From contig NC_012669.1 of assembly GCF_000023105.1 (NCBI RefSeq), positions 1,860,001-1,924,000 of the forward strand: a stretch of 64,000 nucleotides of DNA, given 5' to 3'. The notes under the pieces were generated by a model. That model did no database searches. It saw only the letters and a list, made by a program, of their open reading frames with translations, and had not been told where the DNA came from. Source of the DNA: Beutenbergia cavernae DSM 12333 (GTDB lineage Bacteria > Actinomycetota > Actinomycetes > Actinomycetales > Beutenbergiaceae). Positions 25,705 to 33,839 of this stretch are shown here, piece after piece; the first letter of the stretch is position 1, and each line of letters opens with the position of its first letter. The translations under genes and the position numbers were made by a program.

Positions 25705-26433
25705 ATGACGGTCCCGTTCGACGACTGGGTCGCGGACAACTACGAGCGGTTGTGGCCCGAGCTGTTCGTCCCGTCCGCGATCGACGACGTCGTCGACGTG
25801 CTGGAAGCGTTGGCGGCCGGTCGGCCGGCGCTGGAGCTCGGGATCGGGACCGGACGGATCGCCGTGCCGCTCGCCCTGCGGGGCGTCGAGGTCCACGGCA
25901 TCGAGCTGTCGCCACCCATGGCTCGCCGGGTGCTGGAGCAACCGGAGGGGGAGCGGATCGCGGTCACGATCGGGGATCTTGCGCACGTCTCGGCGGGATC
26001 CTCGTTCGGCCTGGTGTACGTCGTCCGCAACACCATCACCAACCTGACCACCCAGGACGCGCAGGTCGCGGCGTTCGCCAACGCTGCGGCGCACCTGGAG
26101 GCCGGTGGCGTCCTCGTCGTCGAGAACTACGTCCCGGAGCTCCGGCGCCTCCCACCGGACGAGAACGTGCACGTCTTCGCGGCCACACCCACCCACGTCG
26201 GCTACGAGGAGTACGACGTGGCTGCCCAGATCGCCGTCTCGCATCACACGTGGGTGATCGACGGCCAGGTCCGGTCGTTGGCCTCGACCCACCGGTTCGT
26301 GTGGCCCGCCGAGCTCGACCTCATGGCGCGAATGGCCGGCCTGGCGCTCCGCGAGCGATGGGCGGACTGGACGGGCACGGCCTTCACGAGCGAGAGCCGG
26401 AGCCACGTGAGCGTGTGGGAGAAGACCGCGTAG
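25705..26433 (+). CDS. class I SAM-dependent methyltransferase
   Basis: The 242-residue product shows the Rossmann SAM motif ALELGIGTGRIAVPLALRG near residue 40, then acidic motif HGIELSPPM, FGLVYVVRNTITNL, and LEAGGVLVVENYVP. TAGTCT (25692-25697) is 7 nt before the ATG with no SD, so the mRNA is probably leaderless. The methyl acceptor is unknown. Confidence 0.88.
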   Translation: MTVPFDDWVADNYERLWPELFVPSAIDDVVDVLEALAAGRPALELGIGTGRIAVPLALRGVEVHGIELSPPMARRVLEQPEGERIAVTIGDLAHVSAGSSFGLVYVVRNTITNLTTQDAQVAAFANAAAHLEAGGVLVVENYVPELRRLPPDENVHVFAATPTHVGYEEYDVAAQIAVSHHTWVIDGQVRSLASTHRFVWPAELDLMARMAGLALRERWADWTGTAFTSESRSHVSVWEKTA

Positions 26434-26473
26434 TCGGCGACCTTTTCCCGCCGGCCGACCTGCGTCGTCGACC

Positions 26474-27157
26474 TCACCCCGCGGCGCGCGGCCAGTCACT
26501 GCGCATGAGATCCCCGGTCGACACCAGTGTGCTCCTCGCGTCGGCGAGGTCGATGGACAGCAGCCACATCGCCCCTGCGACGGCGACGGCACCCGTCGCC
26601 ACCGTGGCGACGAGCGGCAGGATCGCGACAGCCGCGGGAAGGCTCGCGATGACGGCGAGCAGCGCGAGCACGACCCCGGCGCGGAACGTCCAGATCGCTG
26701 TCACGGCCTCGTCGAGCGCGGCCTGGATCCCTGTGACGAGGGGGTCGACCACGTCGTCCAGAGCACGCAGCTGGATCGTCACCACCGCCCGGTACGCCTC
26801 GGAGGCCTCCCCGGTCCACGTGCGGTCCTGCTCGAGGAGTGAGGGTTCGATGTCCTCGACGAGGCCCATGGCGCGGCCGCCGACGTCGGCAGACCACGCG
26901 GCCGAGATCCGCTCGAGATCCCGCGGGTTCCCCAACGCGATGATGATCCGCTCCAGCGTCGCGATCAGGTCCCGGACGAGCTGGTCGAGCTGCTCGAGGG
27001 CCGCCGCCAGGGGTGAGCCGACGATGTCGACGGCGACGTCGACCATGACGCCTCCCGACTCCGAGAAGTCGTCCATCGCCTCGATGACGTACTGCCGCGC
27101 CTGAGCGATGAGGCGTTCCATGCTGCGGACGATCTCGAGAATGTCCTCCGGCTCCAC
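26474..27157 (-). CDS. WXG100-like type-VII-associated protein with two membrane helices
   Basis: The 227-residue product has two helical stretches flanking the turn DRTWTGEASEAYRAV, a W-T-G turn as in WXG100/ESX substrates, and ends with two hydrophobic helices near residues 160-205 (GVVLALLAVIASLPAAVAIL). GAAGGGA lies 6 nt before the GTG at 27157, which decides the start. It is the last gene of a three-gene leftward unit with EspC-like and YbaB-like proteins. The two helices may anchor it or form a pore-like element. No toxin domain is visible. Confidence 0.7.
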   Translation of the reverse strand: MEPEDILEIVRSMERLIAQARQYVIEAMDDFSESGGVMVDVAVDIVGSPLAAALEQLDQLVRDLIATLERIIIALGNPRDLERISAAWSADVGGRAMGLVEDIEPSLLEQDRTWTGEASEAYRAVVTIQLRALDDVVDPLVTGIQAALDEAVTAIWTFRAGVVLALLAVIASLPAAVAILPLVATVATGAVAVAGAMWLLSIDLADARSTLVSTGDLMRSDWPRAAG

Positions 27158-27168
27158 GTGCGTTCCCT

Positions 27169-27477
27169 TCAGCTCCCGTTGCCCATCCCGTCGAGCCGTG
27201 CCTTCGCCGACTCGTCTGTCGTGAGGTACGTGACGTGCGTCTGACGCAGGGACTCCGCGATGTCCCGCGCCGCGTGGGCACCCTGGACCAGGAGCACCCA
27301 TGCGTGCGTGCGGACCCCCTCGTATTGCAGCGCCGTCGCGTCGCCGAGGAAGGTGAACGCCCGCTCGACCGGCACGAGCGCCTCGACGACGTCCGCACAC
27401 TCCGTGAGGCGGGTCGAGACGTCCCACCACAGACGGATCTCGTCGGGGAACTCGTCCGGGGATACCTCGACGGTCAT
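27169..27477 (-). CDS. EspC/DUF2580-like small type-VII protein
   Basis: The 102-residue helical product (TVEVSPDEFPDEIRLWWDVS start) has the size and two-helix layout of ESX-associated secreted partners and ends HVTYLTTDESAKARLDGMGN, resembling the YxxxD/E secretion signal region of EspC-like proteins. Its ATG overlaps the upstream stop by 4 nt; the next gene starts 11 nt later. Likely the small partner of the WXG-like protein downstream. Confidence 0.65.
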   Translation of the reverse strand: MTVEVSPDEFPDEIRLWWDVSTRLTECADVVEALVPVERAFTFLGDATALQYEGVRTHAWVLLVQGAHAARDIAESLRQTHVTYLTTDESAKARLDGMGNGS

Positions 27478-28235
27478 GGCGTCCCCTCAGTGAGCAGGCC
27501 GAGGCGCCGGGCAACGGCCTGCGGGTCGACAAGGTCCCGCGCGAGCCGGCTCAGCGGCTCCGCCTGAACCTCGGACGCGACCGTCGTGCGTGCGGCGGTT
27601 CGCGCGTGCTCGATCGCCTCCCTGGTGGCGAGGGAGAGAACAAAGGCCGACTGCCCGCGGAGCCAGACCTCGTCGTACGCAACGTCGAGGAGGCGGCCGT
27701 CGCCATCAGTCGTAGCCACCACGCCGTGCTGAGCGCCGCCGTCATGGCGGGCGTGGCGGCGTGACTCGAGTCGCCCGCGCTGATCCACCACCGCACGCAG
27801 CACCTCGTCGACGAGACCCTTCAGGGCCTGCTCCGCGGCCCGCCGCTCGACGGCGCCCGCCGGCTGCTCGGCGATGATCGCGTGCAGTCCGCCCGGGAGG
27901 GTGTCCGACGCCGGCGGCATGGGCCGGGTAGCGGGCGGCGAGTCGCGCAGCCGCTCCGACACCGACGCCAGCACTGTCCGCAGCCGCCCGGCGTCGGCCG
28001 CTCGCACGGTGCTGCACACCACGGCCCCGAGCTCCTCCGGCTCGTAATGCTGTGGCCAGTCGGCGTCGACGACCACCGAGGAGATCGCCCCCGCCTTGTC
28101 GACGTGCACCGTGACTGACCCGGTGACGTCCGTCGCCTCGGCGGTCGCACCCTCGGCCTCGACCGCCTCCGCGACCTGGTGCATCCGATCCAGCGACTCC
28201 CGGATCTCGGCGATCCGGTCCAGGTCGACACCCAT
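27474..28235 (-). CDS. YbaB/EbfC-like protein associated with type-VII-like genes
   Basis: The 253-residue product opens with a YbaB/EbfC-like unit (residues 1-90: DLDRIAEIRESLDRMHQVAE helix, then TGSVTVHVDKAGAISSVVVD strands) followed by an unassigned helical C-terminal half. YbaB-fold proteins recur beside WXG100 genes in actinobacteria, where their role is unclear. It is first in the three-gene unit and couples to the EspC-like gene by ATGA. Confidence 0.65.
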   Translation of the reverse strand: MGVDLDRIAEIRESLDRMHQVAEAVEAEGATAEATDVTGSVTVHVDKAGAISSVVVDADWPQHYEPEELGAVVCSTVRAADAGRLRTVLASVSERLRDSPPATRPMPPASDTLPGGLHAIIAEQPAGAVERRAAEQALKGLVDEVLRAVVDQRGRLESRRHARHDGGAQHGVVATTDGDGRLLDVAYDEVWLRGQSAFVLSLATREAIEHARTAARTTVASEVQAEPLSRLARDLVDPQAVARRLGLLTEGTP

Positions 28236-28382
28236 GCTTCCAGCCCCCGACGTGCTCGTGGACCCGCCCGCGTCCTCATCCGGTGAACGGCGATCGGAGG
28301 CGCGGCGGCGCGTGGTCGGTCCACGCAGGCTCCATCGTGGGCACGCCGGGATCGCGACGCGTCCGCCGTGCGGCGGCTCTCG

Positions 28383-28404
28383 GCCTACGTCACCGGACGT
28401 AGGC
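28383..28404. promoter_or_regulatory. 8-6-8 palindrome upstream of type-VII-like operon
   Basis: GCCTACGT-CACCGG-ACGTAGGC is a perfect 8-bp inverted repeat with a 6-nt spacer, about 150 nt before the YbaB-like start, in the 233-bp gap 28236-28468. It may be an operator or a terminator of the gene to the right (DUF1304). Otherwise the gap shows no gene. Confidence 0.4.
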
Positions 28405-28468
28405 AGGTCCGGACGGGACGAGCCCGCCGGCACACGGGCGGCGAGACGCGAGCCCGACGACGTGGTCC

Positions 28469-28876
28469 TCAGCCGGCGGGCAGCGCCGCAGCGACCAGCG
28501 TCACCAGCGGCGGCAGGCTCGACCCGATCGTGCCGAGCACGCTGCCGCCCCGGGGGCGCCAGAGACCCATCAGGTCGGCGACACCCATCGCGAGGCTCGC
28601 GAGCAGCATGTACCAGGCCGCGGTGAGGACGATCGTCCGGCCGACGACGGCGTCTCCCGTCGTGAGGATCGCGAGCCCGACGAGCATCCCGACGCCGGCG
28701 AGCAGGTTCCGGGCGCCGACGACGAACGCCCACATCCGGATGTCGTCGACGTTGTCCGCCTCGACGTGCAGGAACCTCCGGGCGCGCTCGGAGGCGACGA
28801 GGAACATCTCGAGCGGAGCGGCCCCGAGGTACGCCACCGCGGCGACGAGCGCGGCGACCTGCGCGACGCCGTTCAC
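28469..28876 (-). CDS. DUF1304 family membrane protein
   Basis: The 135-residue product has four predicted helices and the DUF1304 start pattern AAVAYLGAAPLEMFLVASERA. The GTG at 28876 is chosen because GGAG lies 8 nt upstream and the family begins there; an upstream ATG at 28930 would add an atypical charged stretch. Function unknown. Confidence 0.78.
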   Translation of the reverse strand: MNGVAQVAALVAAVAYLGAAPLEMFLVASERARRFLHVEADNVDDIRMWAFVVGARNLLAGVGMLVGLAILTTGDAVVGRTIVLTAAWYMLLASLAMGVADLMGLWRPRGGSVLGTIGSSLPPLVTLVAAALPAG

Positions 28877-29008
28877 GGTTCGTGCTCCGGAGTCATCGTC
28901 GAACCTCCCGCCGCGTCGGGCCGCGCCCATCCCACGACCAGTACCGCACCGAGCGTCCGCCGGGGCAACAGTGTTTTCCCTCGGCCCTCAGGGCTTCGAG
29001 CGGCCGCG

Positions 29009-29755
29009 TCAGCCGAACGCGGTGAGAGCCGCCGCGACGGCGAAGCCCAGCACGGCGAACAGCCCTGCCCCCATGCCGGCCTTCCTGGCCGCCTCCGGGA
29101 TCATCGAGTCGATGAGCATCACGAGCAGTGCGCCGGCGGCGAAGCCGTCGACGGCGGCCTGGAACGTGGGCGAGGCGACGTCGGCGATCGCCCAGCCGGC
29201 CACCGTCGCCGCGGCACACACCACGGCGATCCCGAGCCACAGGCGCACGATCCACGCCCTGCTGTGACCCGACGCTCGCATCTCGACCGCGGCCCCGACC
29301 GACTCGGGCAGGTTGGACACGAAGATCGCCGCGAGCAGCCCGACGCTGACGCCGTCGCCGATCGCCAGCCCGATCCCGAGGACCGCCTGCTCGGGGATCC
29401 CGTCCAGGAACGCGCCGAGCGCGAGCGCCGTGCCGGACCCAGACCCGGATCCGGATGACGACCCGGTCCCCACGGACCCACCCGTGCGCCGACGCTCGCT
29501 CAGCCTGTCGAGCAACCGGTCCGCGGCGACGTACGTCAGCGCGCCGACCGCGAGCCCGACGGACACCGGCACGGCACCGGCCAGCCGTGCGCCCTCGCTG
29601 GCCAGGTCGAAGCTCACCGCGCTGATGAGCGCGCCGGCACCGAACGCGAGGACACCGCCGATGGCCTGGCGCGGCCAGTCCCTCACGACGCCCAGCACAG
29701 CACCGATCAGGAGGGACGAGGCGGCGACGGCGCCCCACAGGAGGGCCGCCGTCAT
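29009..29755 (-). CDS. ZIP-family metal transporter-like protein
   Basis: ZIP proteins import Zn, Fe or Mn. The 248-residue product has about eight helices. Helix IV carries FLDGIPEQAVLG and helix V VSNLPESVGAAV, equivalents of the metal-binding HNxPEG and HxxPE motifs; the canonical His is Asp in the first and Ser-Asn replaces it in the second, so metal choice may differ. A Gly/Ser-rich loop near residue 97-108 replaces the usual His-rich loop. The ATG at 29755 starts the first helix. Confidence 0.82.
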   Translation of the reverse strand: MTAALLWGAVAASSLLIGAVLGVVRDWPRQAIGGVLAFGAGALISAVSFDLASEGARLAGAVPVSVGLAVGALTYVAADRLLDRLSERRRTGGSVGTGSSSGSGSGSGTALALGAFLDGIPEQAVLGIGLAIGDGVSVGLLAAIFVSNLPESVGAAVEMRASGHSRAWIVRLWLGIAVVCAAATVAGWAIADVASPTFQAAVDGFAAGALLVMLIDSMIPEAARKAGMGAGLFAVLGFAVAAALTAFG

Positions 29756-29819
29756 CGCCCGGCCCCGGCAGGCCGGGCGTGGCTCGCGGTCGTCACCATG
29801 CCGGGATGATCCCACCGCC

Positions 29820-29856
29820 TAGGGTGTCCGGCATGACGTCGGAGGAGCACCGCTGA
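29820..29856 (+). promoter_or_regulatory. leaderless 7-codon uORF coupled to topoisomerase IB
   Basis: TAGGGT (29820-29825) is 7 nt before an ATG (29833) that opens a 7-codon ORF, MTSEEHR-stop. Its TGA overlaps the topoisomerase ATG by one base (TGATG), and its GAG-GAG codons form the SD GGAGGAG of the main gene. This predicts a leaderless transcript with translational coupling. Confidence 0.5.
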
Positions 29857-30836
29857 TGCGCCTGCGCCGCAGCAACGTCCAGGGACGAGGCTTCCGGCGC
29901 GCCCGTGCCGGACGCGGCTTCACCTATACGGATCCGCGCGGGGCTCGCGTGACCGACCAGGCCACGCGCGCCCGCATCGAGGAGCTCGCTATCCCGCCGG
30001 CGTGGCAGGACGTGTGGATCTCGCCGCACGAGAACGGGCACATCCAGGCCACCGGCGTCGACGCCGCCGGACGTACGCAGTACCTCTACCACGCCGCCTG
30101 GCGCGCGAAGCGGGACCGCGTGAAGTTCGACCGCGCGCTGGAGCTGGCCGCGACGCTCCCTGCCGCCCGTCGCGGGGTGACTCGCGACCTCTCCGCACCG
30201 GAGCCGACGGCGGCTCGGGCGCTCGCCGTCGCGTTCCGCCTGCTCGACACCGCGTACCTGCGCATCGGGAGCGAGCGGTACGCCTCTCGGCACGGAAGCC
30301 GCGGCCTCGCGACGCTCCTCGTGCGTCACGTCGCCGTCGACGGCGACGTGGTCGAGCTCGAGTTCCCGGGCAAGAGCGGCGTCCTCTGGTCGGCACGGCT
30401 CGAGGACGCCCGGCTCGCTCGGGTGGTGGAGGAGATGCGGGACCGCCCCGCCCGGCAGCGGTTCCTGGCGTGGAGCGAGCGCGGCAGCTGGACGCCGCTC
30501 ACGCCGGTGGAGATCAACGACGACGTCCGTGCCCGCACCGGGGAGGAGTTCAGCTCGAAGGACTTCCGGACCCTGCACGGCACGGTGATCGCGGCACGCG
30601 CCCTGGCCGACGCCGGACCGGCCCGCACCCGCCGGCAGCGGCAGGAGCGGGTCGTCGAGGCGGTGCGGCACACGGCAGCGACGCTCGGGAACACGCCGGC
30701 CGTGGCGCGCGCGAGCTACATCGACCCGCGCGTCGTGGACCGCTACCAGGCCGGGGAGGTCATCGTCGTACCCTCCGGCGGCTCGGCGGAGGCCGCGTTG
30801 CGGCGGCTCGTGCTCGGCGACGACGCCGAGTCGTGA
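29856..30836 (+). CDS. DNA topoisomerase IB (poxvirus-type)
   Basis: Type IB enzymes relax supercoils through a 3'-phosphotyrosyl intermediate. The 326-residue product has the small N-terminal domain (GRGFTYTDPRGARV, IPPAWQDVWISPHENGHIQA) and catalytic domain with LDTAYLRIGSERYA, FPGKSGVLW, EEFSSKDFRTLHGTV and the nucleophilic Tyr in ASYIDPRVVD. All of the Arg/Lys/His catalytic neighbourhood is present. GGAGGAG is before the ATG. Bacterial members are usually accessory. Confidence 0.94.
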   Translation: MRLRRSNVQGRGFRRARAGRGFTYTDPRGARVTDQATRARIEELAIPPAWQDVWISPHENGHIQATGVDAAGRTQYLYHAAWRAKRDRVKFDRALELAATLPAARRGVTRDLSAPEPTAARALAVAFRLLDTAYLRIGSERYASRHGSRGLATLLVRHVAVDGDVVELEFPGKSGVLWSARLEDARLARVVEEMRDRPARQRFLAWSERGSWTPLTPVEINDDVRARTGEEFSSKDFRTLHGTVIAARALADAGPARTRRQRQERVVEAVRHTAATLGNTPAVARASYIDPRVVDRYQAGEVIVVPSGGSAEAALRRLVLGDDAES

Positions 30837-30851
30837 TCGGGCGCCGACGCG

Positions 30852-31268
30852 TCAGCCGCCCGCTCCGGCGGCGTTGACCATCCAGGCCACGCCGTACTTG
30901 TCGGTGACCATGCCGAACGTGTCGCCCCACGGCGCCTTGACGAACGGCTCCTGGACGGTGCCGCCGTCGGACAGCTTCTCGAACCACTCGCGGAGCTGCG
31001 GCTCGTCGTCGCCGCTGAGCGAGACGGAGTACGCGTTGCCCACCGTGTGGTCCATGCCGCTCGGGGTGTCCGCGCCCATGAGGGTGAACCCGTCGGCGGT
31101 CTCCAGCTGGCTGTGCATGACCCAGTCCTGCTCGGCCGGGTCCTGCGCCATCTGGAACTCACCGAACGTGCTGACGGTCAGCTCGCCGCCGAGAACCGAC
31201 CGGTAGAACTCCATCGCCTCGCGCGCCTGACCGCGGAACGACAGGTAGGGGTTGAGTCGCGTGGCCAT
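30852..31268 (-). CDS. VOC/PhnB-like glyoxalase-fold protein
   Basis: The 138-residue product starts MATRLNPYLSFRGQAREAME, includes FYRSVLGGELTVSTFGEF and ends with APWGDTFGMVTDKYGVAWMV, the PhnB-like subfamily of the vicinal-oxygen-chelate fold. Such proteins are often called 3-demethylubiquinone methyltransferases, which is not supported. GGAGAGGA precedes the ATG. Convergent with topoisomerase, divergent from Lsr2. Confidence 0.88.
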   Translation of the reverse strand: MATRLNPYLSFRGQAREAMEFYRSVLGGELTVSTFGEFQMAQDPAEQDWVMHSQLETADGFTLMGADTPSGMDHTVGNAYSVSLSGDDEPQLREWFEKLSDGGTVQEPFVKAPWGDTFGMVTDKYGVAWMVNAAGAGG

Positions 31269-31372
31269 CGTGCATCCTCTCCGTGGACCTGGTGCTTCCA
31301 GTGTCGACCTACGCGGCGCCCGACGCGCGCGGTAGTGTTCGCCCGGCGTCGATGCGACGGATGGGAGTCTCG

Positions 31373-31699
31373 GTGGTCCAGAAGACGGTGGTGCACCTCA
31401 CGGACGATGTCGACGGGGGGCCGGCTCAGCACACCCTGACGTTCGCGCTCGACGGCGTCGGCTACGAGATCGACCTGAGCGAGCAGAACGCCGGTCGGTT
31501 CCGCCAGTCGCTCGCTCCGTTCGTGCGTGCGGCGCGCCGGGCGGGCACGCCCCGTCGTCCGGTGCCGGTGCACGTCGAGGTCGACTCCTACGACCCCCAG
31601 GCCGTCAGGGCCTGGGCCCGCTCACGCGGGATCGACCTCCCGCCGCGCGGACGGATCCCGCAGGACGTCGTGGAGCAGTTCCACGCGGCGGGGAACTGA
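31373..31699 (+). CDS. lsr2: Lsr2 nucleoid-associated protein
   Basis: Lsr2 is the actinobacterial H-NS analogue, bridging AT-rich and foreign DNA and silencing it. The product of 108 residues has the oligomerisation half (VVQKTVVHLTDDVDGGPA, then GYEIDLSEQNAGRFRQSLAP) and the DNA-binding half with the minor-groove RGR in PPRGRIPQDVV. The GTG at 31373 is preferred: GGGAG is 5 nt upstream and homology begins with VVQK. It ends 1 nt before the stop of the convergent gene. Confidence 0.93.
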   Translation: MVQKTVVHLTDDVDGGPAQHTLTFALDGVGYEIDLSEQNAGRFRQSLAPFVRAARRAGTPRRPVPVHVEVDSYDPQAVRAWARSRGIDLPPRGRIPQDVVEQFHAAGN

Positions 31700-31700
31700 G

Positions 31701-32081
31701 TCACATCGCGAGCACGACGACGAGGATCGCGACCGCGACTGCGCTGGACAGCATCGTGATCCCGAGGAGGCGCTGCGTCCGCAGCTGAGCGTGCGTCGTG
31801 GTCTGCTCGGGCTGCACCGGGTGCACGAGGATCTCCACGGTGTCGCCCACGGTGTGCTGACCGCCGACGTCAGCCTCGTGCTCGGCGCCGCTGGAGTCGC
31901 GATAGGCGACGCGCGCGTTGTAGGTGGTGCCCTCCGAGGAGGGCGCCACCTGCGTCGAGCGCACGACGGCGCCGACGCGCCGCCACCCGGTGCGCCGGCC
32001 CTGGGCGCGAAGCAGGAACGTCGCCCCGATCGCGGCCTCGACGACGGCGAGCCCGAGCAGGACGACGGAGACGATCGGCAT
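31701..32081 (-). CDS. DUF3592-type membrane protein
   Basis: The product (~126 residues from ATG 32081) has an N-terminal helix, a beta-rich soluble segment (TGWRRVGAVVRSTQV, VAYRDSSGAEHEADV, HTVGDTVEILVHP) and a C-terminal helix, the DUF3592 layout. In-frame GTG (32087) and TTG (32093, overlapping the upstream stop as TTGA) are alternative starts; no SD decides. Coupled to the metallophosphoesterase gene. Function unknown. Confidence 0.7.
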   Translation of the reverse strand: MPIVSVVLLGLAVVEAAIGATFLLRAQGRRTGWRRVGAVVRSTQVAPSSEGTTYNARVAYRDSSGAEHEADVGGQHTVGDTVEILVHPVQPEQTTTHAQLRTQRLLGITMLSSAVAVAILVVVLAM

Positions 32082-32089
32082 GGGCACAG

Positions 32090-32842
32090 TCAATCAGCCG
32101 GGCGGTCGATCCGTGCCCCGCGGTAGACGGCGGTGCGCAGCTCGTGGGCGTACTCCGCGAGCTGAGGCATGCCGGACCGCCGCGCGACGGCGAGCTCACC
32201 GTCCACGTCGTACGGCACGCGGACGATCTGGACCCCGAAGGGGTGGGCCGCGGATCCACCTGCCACGCCCTCGACGACGACGTACGCCGCCGTCGTCTCG
32301 TCCAGAGGGTTCCCGACGCTCCCGACGTTGAGCAGCGTCCGGCCGCCGCGCTGGGCGACGTAGGCCGCGTGGATGTCGCCGTAGCCGACGACCGACGGCG
32401 CCGGGCCGTCGCCCGTGAACGGCGTCGCCTGGAACATCCCGTCGAACTCGGCGTCGGTGTGCTGGGCGTGGACGCGGTCGAACTCGCTCGTCGCTGACGC
32501 GTGGAACAGACGGATCCGGCGCCCGCTGAGCTCGACGTCGTGGCTCCCCGGCAGGCCGGCCAGCCAGTCCCGGTTCTCCGCACCGAGCTCGGCGTGCCAC
32601 CACTGCCCGCCCTCGGCGCGGTACACGTCGGGGCTCGTGAGGTAGTGCTCCCAGTTGCCGCGCACGGTGACGGCGCAGCGCTCCCTGCTGATCTCGGCAG
32701 CGAGGGCGCCGCGGGGACCCTTCCCGGCCACGTCGCCGAGGTTGTAGACGGTCGCGATGCCGCGGGCCGCGATGTCGGCGAGCACGGCCTCGAGCGCCGT
32801 GACGTTGCCGTGGATGTCCGAGACGATCGCGATGCGGTCCAC
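32090..32842 (-). CDS. metallophosphoesterase (calcineurin-like)
   Basis: The 250-residue product has the five metal motifs: DIHGN near residue 9, NLGDVAGKGP, VRGNWEHY (GNHE type), LFHAS and GYGDIHAAY (GHTH variant). It belongs to the YfcE/diadenosine-tetraphosphatase-like group; the substrate is not predictable. TAGCGT is 6 nt before the GTG (reverse strand, 32849-32854), pointing to a leaderless mRNA. Confidence 0.88.
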   Translation of the reverse strand: MDRIAIVSDIHGNVTALEAVLADIAARGIATVYNLGDVAGKGPRGALAAEISRERCAVTVRGNWEHYLTSPDVYRAEGGQWWHAELGAENRDWLAGLPGSHDVELSGRRIRLFHASATSEFDRVHAQHTDAEFDGMFQATPFTGDGPAPSVVGYGDIHAAYVAQRGGRTLLNVGSVGNPLDETTAAYVVVEGVAGGSAAHPFGVQIVRVPYDVDGELAVARRSGMPQLAEYAHELRTAVYRGARIDRPAD

Positions 32843-32872
32843 GCAGGCACGCTACCGGCACGCCCGAGCGCG

Positions 32873-33769
32873 CTACCGGCGTCGGGTGGGTGGGCGCAGC
32901 GCCGCACGCGCACCGTCGGCCACGGCGGAGGCGAGCGCGTCGAGCGCCGGGGAGCGGAGCTTCCACTGCTGCCAGTAGAGCGGCACGTCCACGGGACGCT
33001 GCGGATCGAGCTCCACGAGCCCGTCGGCGGCGCCGACGACTCCGACGTCGAGCTCCATGAGCAGCCCCCAGCCGAAGGACAGCCGGACCGCCCGCGTGAA
33101 CGCCGCCGTCGCCGGCACGTAGTGGCGGGGCGGGGACCAAGCCCGCTGCGACCGGCGGCGCAGGTACCGGTCCTGCAGGTCGTCCTTGCGGTCGAAGACC
33201 ACCATCGGTGCCACGGCGAGGGCGTCGACGGTGACGCCGTCCGGGAACCAGCGCTCGGCGTACGCGGGAGTGGCCATCGCGCGGTAGCGCATCCGTCCGA
33301 GCGGGGTCACCGTGCATCCCTGGACCGGCGTCCGCAACGATGTCACCGCCGCCATCGCGGTGCCGTCGCGGAGCAGGCGTGCCGAGTGGTCCTGGTCCTC
33401 CCGGACGATGTCGACGCGGACCCGGTCGGCGACGGGCGCGAGCGCCGGCAGCGCCCAGGTGTCCAGCGAGTCCGCGTTGACGACGATCGGCACCGACGGG
33501 GGAGCGGAGGGCGCCTGGCCGAGCGCGCGGCCGGCGTCGTCCGTGAGCACCTCGACCTGTCTCGCGAGACGGAGGACCTCCTCGCCCGACGCCGTCATCC
33601 GCGCCGGGTGCGTGCGGACGACGAGCACCCGCCCGACCATCTGCTCGAGCGCCTTCACGCGCTGGCTGACGGCGGACGGGCTGACGTGCAGGCGCCGCGC
33701 CGCGCCGTCGAACGTGCCCTCCGACGCGACGGCGGCGAGCGCAGCGAGCTGGCCGAGGTTCCACTCCAT
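32873..33769 (-). CDS. LysR-family regulator, ArgP/LysG type
   Basis: The 298-residue product has the LysR winged HTH (LAALAAVASEGTFDGAARRL, VSPSAVSQRVKALEQMVGRV) and an effector domain with ArgP-like features (NADSLDTWALPAL, LREDQDHSARLL-type segment). ArgP/LysG activates basic-amino-acid exporters; the divergent LysE gene 70 nt away fits exactly. TAGCAT lies 6 nt before the ATG on the reverse strand, so it too appears leaderless, and the two -10 boxes face away across about 45 bp. Confidence 0.92.
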   Translation of the reverse strand: MEWNLGQLAALAAVASEGTFDGAARRLHVSPSAVSQRVKALEQMVGRVLVVRTHPARMTASGEEVLRLARQVEVLTDDAGRALGQAPSAPPSVPIVVNADSLDTWALPALAPVADRVRVDIVREDQDHSARLLRDGTAMAAVTSLRTPVQGCTVTPLGRMRYRAMATPAYAERWFPDGVTVDALAVAPMVVFDRKDDLQDRYLRRRSQRAWSPPRHYVPATAAFTRAVRLSFGWGLLMELDVGVVGAADGLVELDPQRPVDVPLYWQQWKLRSPALDALASAVADGARAALRPPTRRR

Positions 33770-33839
33770 GAAGCGATGCTAACGGGAGCGCAGAAAGATG
33801 AGCTGTACTTCATGGCCCCGTCTCCGTAGCGTCGCTCCC

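Noticed and set aside
30852-31268. 3-demethylubiquinone-9 3-methyltransferase
   Set aside because: No SAM motif; it is a VOC-fold PhnB-like protein.
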